Assembly (NCBI GenBank): GCA_041687435.1
Contig: JAWLBX010000002.1
Coordinates: forward strand, 1-64,000
From: JACKII01 sp041687435
GTDB taxonomy: Bacteria; Pseudomonadota; Alphaproteobacteria; Bin95
Length of the DNA: 64,000 nt
Direction: 5' to 3'
Shown: positions 31,601 to 39,455 of the stretch, piece by piece
How the letters are laid out: each line of letters begins with the position of its first letter
How positions within the stretch are numbered: position 1 is the first letter of the stretch
The notes under the pieces: model-generated
Told to the model about the DNA's origin: nothing
Database searches by the model: none
Seen by the model: only the letters and a program-made list of their open reading frames with translations
Program-made: the position numbers and the translations under genes

Positions 31601-33086
31601 GGCCGGTCACCCCTGCCAGCACTGGCGCCAGCACATCCGCCACTCCGCCGAGCCCCAGCGGGTCCGGCGCCGGCAGCGGCCGGATCAATTCCGCCGGTAC
31701 CGCCATCTGCTCGCCGAACCAGCGGGCGAATGCCGGCAGATCGACCGCACCCATCGCCTCCGGCCCCAGCGCGGTCACGGTCTGGATCCATTGCAGGGCC
31801 GCCTGGGCATCTGCCCGCCGCTGTGCCTCCGCCAGGGGCGAGCGGTAGCGCAGGTCGATCGCGCCCCCGTCGACCCTGACATCGCCAACCTCGCCCCGCC
31901 GCCGCAGGATGGCCAGGCCGCGCGCCACCAGCGGCCCCAGCAGCTCCGCCTGCAACCGGCCGTATGTGGCGCCCAGAATGCGCGCCATCTCCGCCGCACG
32001 TTCCAGCACCTCGGTCGCGGTCATCCGCGGCCCCTGCACCAGCCCCAGCCGATCCACCAGCAGGGCGTGGCGTATGCGCGAACGCAGGTCGCTCAGCACC
32101 AATTCCGAAACATCGAACCGTCCCGGCGCCTCCAGCGGTGCCAGCCCTGCCGAGCCGACCGCCTTGGGGATGATCGCCCCGGGCACCAGCTTGACCGCAG
32201 CCGGGTTCAGCACACCGTCATCATCCGCCTGCCAGATGCCGGTCACGGCAATGGACGCGTTCTTCAGCACCAGTTCCACCACCTTGTTGGCGGTCTTGAT
32301 GTCCGGCAGCGCCTTCATCACCGGCGACCGGCCATAGCCTTCGCCCGGCGCTTTCATCCAGCGGAAGTTGATGAACGGGCTGGAGGCGAACAGTCCTTCC
32401 GCCAGCACCGCATCGTCACCATCTGGCAATTCGCGGACTGCCATGTAGCGATAGCCATCCGCCACCGGCTGCACCGTCTCCAGCACGCCGATGGGCGGCG
32501 CCCCCTCGCCTTTCGCGTTTTCCGGCGGCTCCACACCATATCGGGAGCGGAACTGCTCGGCTGTCAGGCACAGTTTCCGCCAGGTCCGGTCCAGGCGGCC
32601 CGTTGGCCCTTCCTCCAACACCACACCGTGAATTGGCACGGCGGTGAAGCGGAAGGCGCTGGCCTCGCCCAACGGTGCTTCTTCGAACAGCAGGCAAGCC
32701 GTGCCGGCCGTCACCAGGTCGAGGAAGCACTGGTGCACCTCCACCGCAAAGTTAGAACGGTCGAAATGCGATTGCAGCACCGCGCTGGCCTGGTCGAGCG
32801 CCGGCGCAATATCGGCGCGCTCGGCCATGGGCACATCCGTGCCCGGGCAAAGCTCCAGCCAACGCACCCAGGGCGGGGTCAATTCCGACAGCAGGCTGGC
32901 CGCCAACTGGTCGACCGCATCGGCTGCGGTTGCATCGAACAGGCGGTCATCCGCCCGGCCGCCCTGGCCGCCTCCCTCTCGCTGCGGCAGGGCATAGCGG
33001 TAGCAGTCGCGCCAATGCGCCTCCCAATCCTGGCGGGACTGAAAGGCCCGGCGGAAGCCGGCGCGGACTTGTTCCGAACTTTCCAT
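31590..33086 (-). CDS. Portal/head-to-tail connector (T7 gp8-like)
   Basis: A 498-aa dodecameric portal that gates DNA in the capsid. Typical features: the N-terminal WEAHWRDCYRYALPQREGG, LAASLLSELTPPWVRWLELC, the DLVTAGTACLLFEEAPLGE core and FRWMKAPGEGYGRSPVMKAL, followed by a long C-terminal helix region (RMTATEVLERAAEMARILG). GGGAGG precedes ATG 33086. Length is slightly short of T7 gp8 but complete. Confidence 0.9.
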   Translation of the reverse strand: MESSEQVRAGFRRAFQSRQDWEAHWRDCYRYALPQREGGGQGGRADDRLFDATAADAVDQLAASLLSELTPPWVRWLELCPGTDVPMAERADIAPALDQASAVLQSHFDRSNFAVEVHQCFLDLVTAGTACLLFEEAPLGEASAFRFTAVPIHGVVLEEGPTGRLDRTWRKLCLTAEQFRSRYGVEPPENAKGEGAPPIGVLETVQPVADGYRYMAVRELPDGDDAVLAEGLFASSPFINFRWMKAPGEGYGRSPVMKALPDIKTANKVVELVLKNASIAVTGIWQADDDGVLNPAAVKLVPGAIIPKAVGSAGLAPLEAPGRFDVSELVLSDLRSRIRHALLVDRLGLVQGPRMTATEVLERAAEMARILGATYGRLQAELLGPLVARGLAILRRRGEVGDVRVDGGAIDLRYRSPLAEAQRRADAQAALQWIQTVTALGPEAMGAVDLPAFARWFGEQMAVPAELIRPLPAPDPLGLGGVADVLAPVLAGVTGHDG

Positions 33087-33089
33087 AAG

Positions 33090-33350
33090 CTAGCCTCCCA
33101 ACAACGAACGGCGGACCACTGCCGACTGGCCAGGGCCAAGAACCCCGCGGGCGCTGGTTGCGATCGTGCCAAGCCGCCCGCCGGCCAAACGCACCAGCGC
33201 AGCCCGGCGGGCGGCTGCCTCCGCCTCCACTTCCGACCGGGCGGCTTCCGCGGCAGCATCGACATCGGCCGATGATTGAGACGATGGCATAGCCGGGCCC
33301 GATGGCGCAGCGGGCTTTTCGAGCAACAGGGAACTGACTACGGCAGCCAT
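33090..33350 (-). CDS. Small conserved phage protein upstream of portal
   Basis: An 86-aa protein. It has an Ala/Glu-rich helical middle and the C-terminal RLGTIATSARGVLGPGQS, a GTI(x)TS-GVLG pattern common in small proteins next to portal genes of short-tailed phages. ATG 33350 has a near-ideal AGGAG site. It is the first gene behind the strong promoter at 33418-33446. Function unknown. Confidence 0.65.
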   Translation of the reverse strand: MAAVVSSLLLEKPAAPSGPAMPSSQSSADVDAAAEAARSEVEAEAAARRAALVRLAGGRLGTIATSARGVLGPGQSAVVRRSLLGG

Positions 33351-33417
33351 GGACACTCCTTTCCTGAAACCCCCGACGGCACGATGGCCCGGGCGCAATT
33401 CCGGTGTCTTGAATAGC

Positions 33418-33446
33418 TTTATATTCCTATTTTTTGGCTGTGTCAA
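33418..33446 (-). promoter_or_regulatory. Near-consensus sigma-70 promoter of structural operon
   Basis: On the minus strand TTGACA (33441-33446) and TATAAA (33418-33423) are separated by exactly 17 AT-rich bases. The -35 contains the stop codon of the upstream gene. The expected start near 33411 gives a 60-base leader before the first gene. This is one of the best promoters in the window and needs only host RNA polymerase. Confidence 0.85.
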
Positions 33447-33817
33447 GATTTATTATTCGCGTTATGTTCTAAATACTGATGCAACTGCCATGGCGTCTGA
33501 ACCCGCAGCGCATGCACGCCAAGCCCGCGCTTGACCGTTTCAACGCAGGTCCACAGCCCCAGCGGCGCAACGCTGCCGCCAGGCGTCATCAGGGCCGTCT
33601 CCACCACCGTCAGCCCGGCCCGATTCAACCGTGCCCGCAGATCAACGGTCGCGAGGCCCAACCGGCGCACTTGCAACCTTGCCGCAAGCGGCTCAACCAG
33701 AAGCCATTGATCGCCGTCCTCCAGAATCAGGCTGCAATGACGAAACCCAGGGCGCAGCAACCGCTGCCACGGCTTGTCCGCCCGGCCGCTGAAAACCACC
33801 AACGCCCTAGCTGCCAT
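33443..33817 (-). CDS. Conserved hypothetical prophage protein
   Basis: A 124-aa protein with a beta-rich start (ALVVFSGRADKPWQRLLRPG, then FRHCSLILEDGDQWLLVEPL). The pattern is shared by proteins near the terminus of small alphaproteobacterial prophages; the His-Cys pair is suggestive but I cannot assign a catalytic role. It overlaps the upstream gene by 11 bases and its stop lies inside the -35 box of the structural promoter. Confidence 0.6.
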   Translation of the reverse strand: MAARALVVFSGRADKPWQRLLRPGFRHCSLILEDGDQWLLVEPLAARLQVRRLGLATVDLRARLNRAGLTVVETALMTPGGSVAPLGLWTCVETVKRGLGVHALRVQTPWQLHQYLEHNANNKS

Positions 33818-34202
33818 GGCGGCAACCCTTCACCGAAGGCTCTATGATCCCTTTTTGTTCCATTATTTCCGCCAGCAAACCCATGGCACGCTCCCACACC
33901 CGCACCGCAGCCCGGTGGCGCCCGCCCAGCGCGCAAGGCGGCATGGCGTACCGGCCATAGAGGAACAGCACCCCAACCTCGGTCCGTGACAGGCGGCGGT
34001 CGCGCTGCAACCTGGCCGCGCAGTTGATGATATCCGAGGCTTCGCACGGGCGCGCGTGCCGCGCCATGCCTGGCAACACCCGCGCACCGGCCAAGCGGCT
34101 GCTCATGCCCTGCACCCCCCAGAACCACGCCTCCTCCGCAGAGGAGAACAAATCAAGGCAATCATCTGCGGGCACCACGGCGCCAACATGCGTCCGAACC
34201 AT
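33807..34202 (-). CDS. Conserved hypothetical prophage protein (first gene of cassette)
   Basis: 131 aa from ATG 34202, which has GGAG 6 bases upstream and follows a good promoter. A longer open frame to 34265 would place the start inside the -35 box and is rejected. Sequence features: SSAEEAWFWGVQGMSSRLAG, RPCEASDIINCAARLQRDRR and a helical end (RVWERAMGLLAEIMEQKGII). Related proteins recur beside small alphaproteobacterial prophages. It could be a regulatory or DNA-binding protein; unproven. Confidence 0.6.
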   Translation of the reverse strand: MVRTHVGAVVPADDCLDLFSSAEEAWFWGVQGMSSRLAGARVLPGMARHARPCEASDIINCAARLQRDRRLSRTEVGVLFLYGRYAMPPCALGGRHRAAVRVWERAMGLLAEIMEQKGIIEPSVKGCRHGS

Positions 34203-34236
34203 AAAAATCTCCAGAAATCTGCCTAATTTCTGCCGT

Positions 34237-34287
34237 ATTATGAATATGTTCTTAGTGTACGTCAAGAGATTTTATGAGATAGTGTTC
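34237..34287. promoter_or_regulatory. Divergent control region of phage cassette and S24 repressor
   Basis: Minus-strand promoter: TTGACG (34260-34265), 17-base spacer, CATAAT (34237-34242). The spacer holds the near-palindrome GAATATGTTC (34242-34251). The octamer TAGTGTAC (34253-34260) touches the -35, and a close copy TAGTGTTC (34280-34287) ends two bases before the S24 start codon. These are candidate operators for the S24 repressor. I do not see the alphaproteobacterial LexA box GTTC-N7-GTTC. Confidence 0.65.
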
Positions 34288-34289
34288 CC

Positions 34290-34919
34290 ATGTTACGGCA
34301 TTCAGACATCTGGGCGGCAATCGACGGCTTGGCGGCACGGCACGGCATGTCGCCTTCCGGTCTCGCGAAGCGGGCCGGCCTCGATGCGACCACTTTCAAC
34401 AAAAGCAAGCGTGTGACCCGTGACGGCAAGCTGCGCTGGCCGAGCACGGAAAGCATCGCCAAGGTCTTGGAGGCAACGGGCGCCTCCATGGCCGAGTTTC
34501 TGGCCGAACTGCCGAACCAGGTGGCGCGCTCGACACAACGCATTCCGGTGATCGGCTGCGCCCAGGCCGGCCATGAAGGCTATTTCGACGACGCCGGCTA
34601 TCCCACCGGGTCCGGTTGGGATGAAATCGTGTTTCCCGATGTCGGCGATCCTAACGCCTATGCCCTGGTCGTGAGCGGCGATTCGATGGAACCGCTCTAT
34701 CGCGATGGCGACCGCATCATCGTCTCTCCCGCCGCCAACATCCGCCGCGGCGACCGGGTCGTCATCAAAACCAGGGAGGGTGAAGTGATGGCCAAGGAAT
34801 TGGTCCGGCGCACGGCCCAATGGGTCGAGCTGCGCAGCGTCAACCCGGACCATTCGGACCCCCTGCTGCAGACCAGTGATGTGGAATGGCTCGCCCGCAT
34901 TCTCTGGGCCAGCCAGTAG
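34290..34919 (+). CDS. S24-family XRE repressor (LexA/CI-like)
   Basis: A 209-aa repressor. The N-terminus is an HTH (MSPSGLAKRAGLDATTFNKS); the C-terminus is an S24 peptidase with Ser132 in VVSGDSMEPLYRDGD and Lys169 in GEVMAKELVRR. An Ala93-Gly94 bond (QAG) lies at the place where LexA and CI self-cleave, so RecA-stimulated inactivation is possible. It is divergent from the cassette and converges on recR. No ribosome site precedes the ATG, so translation may be near-leaderless. Similar S24 regulators occur as host genes, but the placement argues for control of the cassette. Confidence 0.87.
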   Translation: MLRHSDIWAAIDGLAARHGMSPSGLAKRAGLDATTFNKSKRVTRDGKLRWPSTESIAKVLEATGASMAEFLAELPNQVARSTQRIPVIGCAQAGHEGYFDDAGYPTGSGWDEIVFPDVGDPNAYALVVSGDSMEPLYRDGDRIIVSPAANIRRGDRVVIKTREGEVMAKELVRRTAQWVELRSVNPDHSDPLLQTSDVEWLARILWASQ

Positions 34920-34929
34920 GGCGCCTGCC

Positions 34930-35523
34930 CTACAACGGCCGGCGTGAGCGCATTGCCGCCGAGAGCGTGCCGTCGTCCAGATACTCCAGCGCCCCGCCAA
35001 CCGGCACGCCGTGCGCCAGCCGCGTAATGCGGACATCCGCATGCGCCAGCGCGTCAGAGAGATAATGCGCCGTGGTCTGACCATCGACGGTCGCGCCAAG
35101 CGCCAGCACCACCTCCTCGACCTCCGGCGCGTCCGCCCGCTCGATCAGCCGGGAAATGCCCAGATCCTCCGGCCGGATATTGTCGAGCGCCGACAGCAAC
35201 CCGCCCAGCACGTGATATTGTCCGCGGAACGAGCCACTGCGCTCCAGCGCCCAAAGGTCGGCCAATGTTTCGACGACACACAACGAGCGCCGCTCGCGCG
35301 CTGCATCCTGGCAAATGCTGCACGGGTCGGTCAGGTCCAGATTGCGGCAGATGCTGCAGGTTCGCACCGATTGCGCGACCAGATTGAGCGAGGCCAGCAA
35401 CGGTTGAAGCGCCGTCTCGCGCCGTTGCAGCAGATGCAATGCCAGCCGGCGAGCGGAGCGCGGGCCCAGGCCGGGCAGGCGCGCCAACTGCCGGATCAGG
35501 TGGTCGATGGCGCTTTCGGCCAT
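34930..35523 (-). CDS. recR: Recombination protein RecR
   Basis: A 197-aa recombination mediator acting with RecF/RecO at gaps. HhH motif (LARLPGLGPRSARRLALHLL), a zinc finger (CSICRNLDLTDPCSICQD) and a Toprim domain (LCVVETLADLWALERSGSF) are intact. It forms the usual dnaX-ybaB-recR row, 16 bases after ybaB. Confidence 0.97.
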   Translation of the reverse strand: MAESAIDHLIRQLARLPGLGPRSARRLALHLLQRRETALQPLLASLNLVAQSVRTCSICRNLDLTDPCSICQDAARERRSLCVVETLADLWALERSGSFRGQYHVLGGLLSALDNIRPEDLGISRLIERADAPEVEEVVLALGATVDGQTTAHYLSDALAHADVRITRLAHGVPVGGALEYLDDGTLSAAMRSRRPL

Positions 35524-35539
35524 GCGCCGCGCCCGCGTA

Positions 35540-35863
35540 TCAGAACGGCAGCTTGAAGCCGGGCGGCAGCGGCAGGCCCTCGGTCAGCGCGCCCATGCGC
35601 TCACGGCTGACCTCTTCCGCCTTGCCGCGGGCGTCGTTAACCGCGGCGACGATCAGATCTTCGAGAACGCCGATCTCATCCTTGTCGACCACTGCCGGGT
35701 CAATGTGCAGCGCCCGCACCTCGCCTTTGCCGCTGACCGTCACGCGCACCATGCCGGCGCCGGACTGGCCTTCGATCTCCATCGCCTGCAATTCTTCCTG
35801 AATCTCGGCCATGCGGGTTTGCATGTTTTGAGCCTGTTTCAGGATATTGCCCAGATTTTTCAT
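35540..35863 (-). CDS. ybaB: YbaB/EbfC nucleoid-associated protein
   Basis: A 107-aa DNA-binding protein. It starts MKNLGNILKQAQNMQTRMAE and contains QSGAGMVRVTVSGKGEVRAL, the family core. The start is 1 base after the dnaX stop, so coupling is tight. The longer frame upstream lies within dnaX and is discarded. Confidence 0.95.
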   Translation of the reverse strand: MKNLGNILKQAQNMQTRMAEIQEELQAMEIEGQSGAGMVRVTVSGKGEVRALHIDPAVVDKDEIGVLEDLIVAAVNDARGKAEEVSRERMGALTEGLPLPPGFKLPF

Positions 35864-35864
35864 C

Positions 35865-37691
35865 CTATTCGTCCTCGTCTTCCGGCGGCGCTTCCACCGC
35901 CTCGTCTGGGTCCACCGCAATTTCGCGGGACCGGATTTCCCGAACCGATGCGCCAGGGAATGCATCCAAGGCCGCCTGCACCAGCGGGTGCTGCATCACC
36001 TCCGCCCGCGCCGCGGCATCGGCTGTTGCAGCCTGCTCCGCCACGGTTGGCGCGTCAGAGGATTCGGCAAGCATGACTCGCCACGCGCCGCCATAGAGCC
36101 GCTCCAGTAAAACCCGCAGCGACGTTGCCAAATCCCGATCCGCTCCGGGTACCAGGGCAATCGTTACGGCGCCACGCTCGAACCCCGCCGGCCGCACCTG
36201 GTTGCGCAGGCGGGCGGTGAGCAGCGGCTCAATCTTGCGCGCTTCCAGATAGGCGATAAACTCCGGGAAGCTATCCAGCAGCGGGTGCTGATCGGCCATC
36301 GGCTCATCATCGGGTGCGCCTGCGGCCACCTGTTCCGGCCCGCCGGGCGGCCAATTCTCCTCCGGTGGCAGCATTTCCGCCGGCACGGGCGCCTGCTCGC
36401 GGGCGGGCGATGCTGCGCCGGCCGGCGCAGCCGGCAAATCCCCCACCGGCATCGCGCCCACCGCCGGAGGCCGCGGCGGCAGCACGGGCGCAGATGCGGC
36501 AGATGTCGGCGATCCGGCCGGCGCAGCAGCGCCACCGCCCTCCTGCAACTGGCGGACCAGATCGGCCGGGCTCGGCAGGTTCGCCATATAGGCGGTGCGG
36601 ATCAGCAGCATTTCCAGGGCGAGGTTGGGCGATGGCGCCTGATTCAATTCACCGACGCCCTTCAGCAAAGCCTGCCAAAGCCGCGCCAGCACGGGCAGGG
36701 TCAACGGCCTGGCCATTTCGGCTCCGCGCGCGCGCTCCGCCTCCGGCATCAGCGCGTCATCCCCGGCTGTGGGGTCAATCTTGAGCCTGGTCAGCCAGTG
36801 CACCAGTTCCAGCAGGTCGTTGAGAATAACCGACGGATCAGCGCCGACTGCATGCATCCGCTCCGACACGGCAATGGCCTCGCCGGCGTCACCACGAATC
36901 ACCGCTTCCGCCAGATCGAAGATCACGCCGCGGTCCGCGAGCCCCAGCATGTCGCGCACCTGCGCTTCCTGCACGGGGCCATCAGCCAGCGCAATCGCCT
37001 GGTCCAGAATCGATAGCCCATCCCGGACCGAGCCATCGGCAGCGCGCGCTACCAACTCCAGGGCAGCCGGCGAAGCCTCCACCCCTTCCTGCGCTGCGAT
37101 CTGGGCGAAATATGCCGCCAGTTCAGCCGCCTCCACCCGCCGCAAATCGAAGCGCTGGCAGCGGGACAGCACCGTCACCGGAACCTTGCGGATTTCCGTG
37201 GTTGCGAAGATGAATTTCAAATGCGGCGGCGGCTCCTCCAGCGTTTTCAGCAGCGCATTGAACGCTGCGGTGGAGAGCATGTGCACCTCGTCCAGAATAT
37301 AAATCTTGTAGCGGGCCGACGACGGGCGGTAGCGCGATGCCTCCACGATCTCGCGGATATTGTCGACGCTGTTGTTGGAGGCCGCATCCATCTCCACCAC
37401 ATCGACATGCCGATCCTCGGCGATGGCGCGGCAGTGTTCGCAGACGCCGCACGGCTTCACCGTCGGGCCGCCATTACCATCCGGGCCGATGCAGTTGAAG
37501 GCGCGGGCCAGAATTCGGGCGGTCGAGGTTTTGCCGACGCCGCGAACGCCAGTCAGCACATAGGCCTGGGCCAGACGTCCCGCCGCAATGGCGTTGGAAA
37601 GCGTCCGCACCAAGACATCCTGCCCGATCAGCCCATCGAAATCGACCGGTCGATATTTGCGGGCAAGAACGCGATAGGCGGGATCAGACAT
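35865..37691 (-). CDS. dnaX: DNA polymerase III subunit gamma/tau
   Basis: A 608-aa clamp-loader ATPase. Walker A is GVRGVGKTS (residues 48-56); zinc ligands are Cys67, Cys81, Cys84 and Cys87; the DEVHMLSTAAFNALLKTLEE and sensor 1 region follow. Residues 360-460 are Pro/Ala-rich, and a tau-type C-terminal domain is present. I see no clear slippery A-run for a short gamma form. It sits downstream of the SRP RNA gene. Confidence 0.97.
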   Translation of the reverse strand: MSDPAYRVLARKYRPVDFDGLIGQDVLVRTLSNAIAAGRLAQAYVLTGVRGVGKTSTARILARAFNCIGPDGNGGPTVKPCGVCEHCRAIAEDRHVDVVEMDAASNNSVDNIREIVEASRYRPSSARYKIYILDEVHMLSTAAFNALLKTLEEPPPHLKFIFATTEIRKVPVTVLSRCQRFDLRRVEAAELAAYFAQIAAQEGVEASPAALELVARAADGSVRDGLSILDQAIALADGPVQEAQVRDMLGLADRGVIFDLAEAVIRGDAGEAIAVSERMHAVGADPSVILNDLLELVHWLTRLKIDPTAGDDALMPEAERARGAEMARPLTLPVLARLWQALLKGVGELNQAPSPNLALEMLLIRTAYMANLPSPADLVRQLQEGGGAAAPAGSPTSAASAPVLPPRPPAVGAMPVGDLPAAPAGAASPAREQAPVPAEMLPPEENWPPGGPEQVAAGAPDDEPMADQHPLLDSFPEFIAYLEARKIEPLLTARLRNQVRPAGFERGAVTIALVPGADRDLATSLRVLLERLYGGAWRVMLAESSDAPTVAEQAATADAAARAEVMQHPLVQAALDAFPGASVREIRSREIAVDPDEAVEAPPEDEDE

Positions 37692-37721
37692 CCAGCACCA
37701 AAGGTCATGGACGAGGGGAGA

Positions 37722-37818
37722 GGGTGACTGGCGAACGACCCAGACCGGAGCTCGTTGCGGCTGCTTCCTTCCGGACCTGACCGGGTTGGCGAGGGGTCCG
37801 CCCGCCGCCAGTCACCTC
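37722..37818 (-). ncRNA. ffs: Small SRP RNA (4.5S type)
   Basis: The minus strand carries the conserved SRP domain IV core GGTCAGGTCCGGAAGGAAGC, and the flanks GGTGACTGGCG (5') and CGCCAGTCACC (3') pair perfectly to close a single hairpin of about 97 nt. This RNA scaffolds Ffh for co-translational membrane targeting. The location just upstream of dnaX is common in alphaproteobacteria. Ends are estimated to within a few bases. Confidence 0.95.
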
Positions 37819-37820
37819 CC

Positions 37821-37826
37821 TATATA
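37821..37826 (-). promoter_or_regulatory. -10 box of ffs
   Basis: TATATA lies right before the SRP RNA 5' end on the minus strand. A -35 is not convincing (CTTTCG 17 bases upstream). It probably drives ffs and may read into dnaX. Confidence 0.55.
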
Positions 37827-37862
37827 GCACGTGCGGCGGCAAACGAAAGGGCGCGGATGCCG

Positions 37863-38471
37863 CTAATCCAAAACGCCGGCCATGTCCTCCCTGATGCGGG
37901 CCTCCATCTCCCGGTCGAACTCCGCCAGCGCGGTGGCCTGCAGGGCTTCCAGGCCGGCGCGGCGCTCGGCCGGACCGGTTTTTTCCGCAAAGGTACGGTG
38001 CGCGCCCGCGCGCGCCGTGGCCGATGCGATCAGGCTATCGTCATTGCGCCGCGCTTCCAGACGACCGGCGAAGGTGATCCCCACCCGCTCTGCCTGATCC
38101 CGCGTGAACCAGCCCTTGATCCCCGGCGTACCCACCAGCGGCGTGCGGACAGCCTCGGCTGCCGTCATGTGGAATCTCAGGATTCCCGGGCGGCCACCCT
38201 GCCCGTGCAGACGCGTTGCCGCCCAATTGCGCAGCGCCTGCTGCGGCGGCACGGAAAGCGCGTCGTCCAGATTGGCTGCCGGCGCGCCGCCTCCGGTTTC
38301 GTCCACAATCTCAACACCGCCCAATCGGAACACCAGCGGCGGCTTGGCCTCACCGGCGACAGGTGCGCGCGGTCCGGCCGGGTGGTTGGCACAGCCGGCG
38401 ACCGCCAACCCCAATGCCAGAATCAGCAGATAGCCTCGCCACGTTGCATCGGACCGTCGCGCGCTCATCAT
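37863..38471 (-). CDS. Putative lipoprotein
   Basis: A 202-aa exported protein. The N-terminus has basic residues, a hydrophobic stretch (GYLLILALGLAVAGC) and a lipobox with Cys27, so it should be lipidated and membrane-anchored. The mature part has no motif I recognise, with a helical C-terminus (QATALAEFDREMEARIREDM). It overlaps hslO by 4 bases (ATGA) and is probably co-transcribed with argD-argF-hslO. Confidence 0.78.
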   Translation of the reverse strand: MMSARRSDATWRGYLLILALGLAVAGCANHPAGPRAPVAGEAKPPLVFRLGGVEIVDETGGGAPAANLDDALSVPPQQALRNWAATRLHGQGGRPGILRFHMTAAEAVRTPLVGTPGIKGWFTRDQAERVGITFAGRLEARRNDDSLIASATARAGAHRTFAEKTGPAERRAGLEALQATALAEFDREMEARIREDMAGVLD

Positions 38472-39394
38472 TCCAACCCCATCTCATCCAGCGCCGCATC
38501 GTCGAATTCGCGCGCACTGGTGCAGAATTCGCAGGTTACGGTCACGACGCCATCGACCTTAAATTCCTCAACCCGCTCGCGCCCGAATTGCCGCAAAACT
38601 TCCTCGATCCGGTCCAGCTTGCAGCGGCATTGGTCCGCCAGCGGGCGCTTTTCGTAAACGCGGGCGCCGTCCTCATGAAACAGACGGTAAAGCAGCTCCT
38701 CCGCGGAAAGGGCCGGATCGGTCATCTCGTCTGCCGTAGCACTGCCCATCAGGATCAGCGCCCGCCGGAAGCCTTCGTCGGCCTCCACCAGTTCGGCGAC
38801 GTCCTCGGGCGCAGCCTGCCGCGCCACTTCGTCCGGCAGTTTCTGCACCAGCAGCGCCCCGGCTCGCCAACGCCCGTCCGCCCCCCGCTGGCACGCCAGT
38901 TTCATTCCGCTGCCGATCTGTTCGGATTGGCGGAAATAGTGATGCACGGCCTCCGCCAGCGATTCCCCAGCCAGTTCGACAATTCCCTGATAGCGGTCGA
39001 AATCGCCACCCGGATCGACGGTAAACGCCAGATGCCCGCCGCCGAACAGCCGGGCCGCGGATGCCGTTTCAGACCCGAGAGCCTCCATCGCTTCGGCATC
39101 GAAGCCGGCATAGCCACGCAGTGCGCCCTCGCTGGTCACGTCTGCCACCAAAAGGCGCACCGGGCCGCTACCGCCTTTCGCCTGCAGAGTGAAGACGCCG
39201 TCCTCGATCTTGACCGTGGAGGCCAGACAGGCCGCCAACGCCAGCGCCTCCCCCAGCAGGGCCGCTACCGTGGGCGGGTAGTCGTGCCGGGACAGGATGG
39301 AATCGACACTGTCGCCAAGCCGCACCACACGGCCGCGAAGGCCGGTCCGCTCTATCTCGAAAGGTAACGCAAAATCATCGTCAATTGCCGTCAT
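38468..39394 (-). CDS. hslO: Redox-regulated chaperone Hsp33
   Basis: A 308-aa holdase activated by oxidative unfolding. The C-terminal zinc-binding Cys pairs are present as CRC (about residue 255) and CEFC (about 285), matching the Cx1C...Cx2C redox switch. It follows argF, a conserved alphaproteobacterial neighbourhood, and overlaps the lipoprotein gene. Confidence 0.96.
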   Translation of the reverse strand: MTAIDDDFALPFEIERTGLRGRVVRLGDSVDSILSRHDYPPTVAALLGEALALAACLASTVKIEDGVFTLQAKGGSGPVRLLVADVTSEGALRGYAGFDAEAMEALGSETASAARLFGGGHLAFTVDPGGDFDRYQGIVELAGESLAEAVHHYFRQSEQIGSGMKLACQRGADGRWRAGALLVQKLPDEVARQAAPEDVAELVEADEGFRRALILMGSATADEMTDPALSAEELLYRLFHEDGARVYEKRPLADQCRCKLDRIEEVLRQFGRERVEEFKVDGVVTVTCEFCTSAREFDDAALDEMGLE

Positions 39395-39455
39395 CGCCAG
39401 GCTCCCGCCAGGGCAAGAACTCGTATAGTGACGCAGCCCGCCCCAGGGCAGCGGG

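Larger units (their letters stand above)
20436..34919 (-). mobile_element. Compact T7-order podovirus-derived morphogenesis cassette (no replication or integration genes)
   Basis: About 14 kb, with genes in the T7 late order on the minus strand: portal (33086), scaffold, capsid, terminator, tail tubular A, tail tubular B, internal-virion-like protein, fibre, lysis genes, small terminase, large terminase. Small conserved genes precede it, and a divergent S24/XRE repressor bounds it at 34290-34919. Missing are integrase, DNA polymerase, primase, helicase, single-subunit RNA polymerase and the large ejection proteins (gp15/gp16). I see no flanking direct repeats or tRNA. GC content looks like the host's. 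It is a defective prophage or a domesticated particle system; gene-transfer-agent-like function is a hypothesis. Confidence 0.85.

Noticed and set aside
33807..34265. Longer start for the first cassette gene
   Set aside because: The ATG at 34265 would lie within the -35 box of the promoter. ATG 34202 has a proper GGAG site.
34201..34290. LexA box controlling the phage cassette
   Set aside because: GTTC occurs at 34248-34251 but no second GTTC follows after seven bases.
20405..34930. Attachment-site direct repeats flanking the phage cassette
   Set aside because: I looked for repeats near 20405-20440 and 34915-34935 and saw none; no tRNA or integrase is adjacent.
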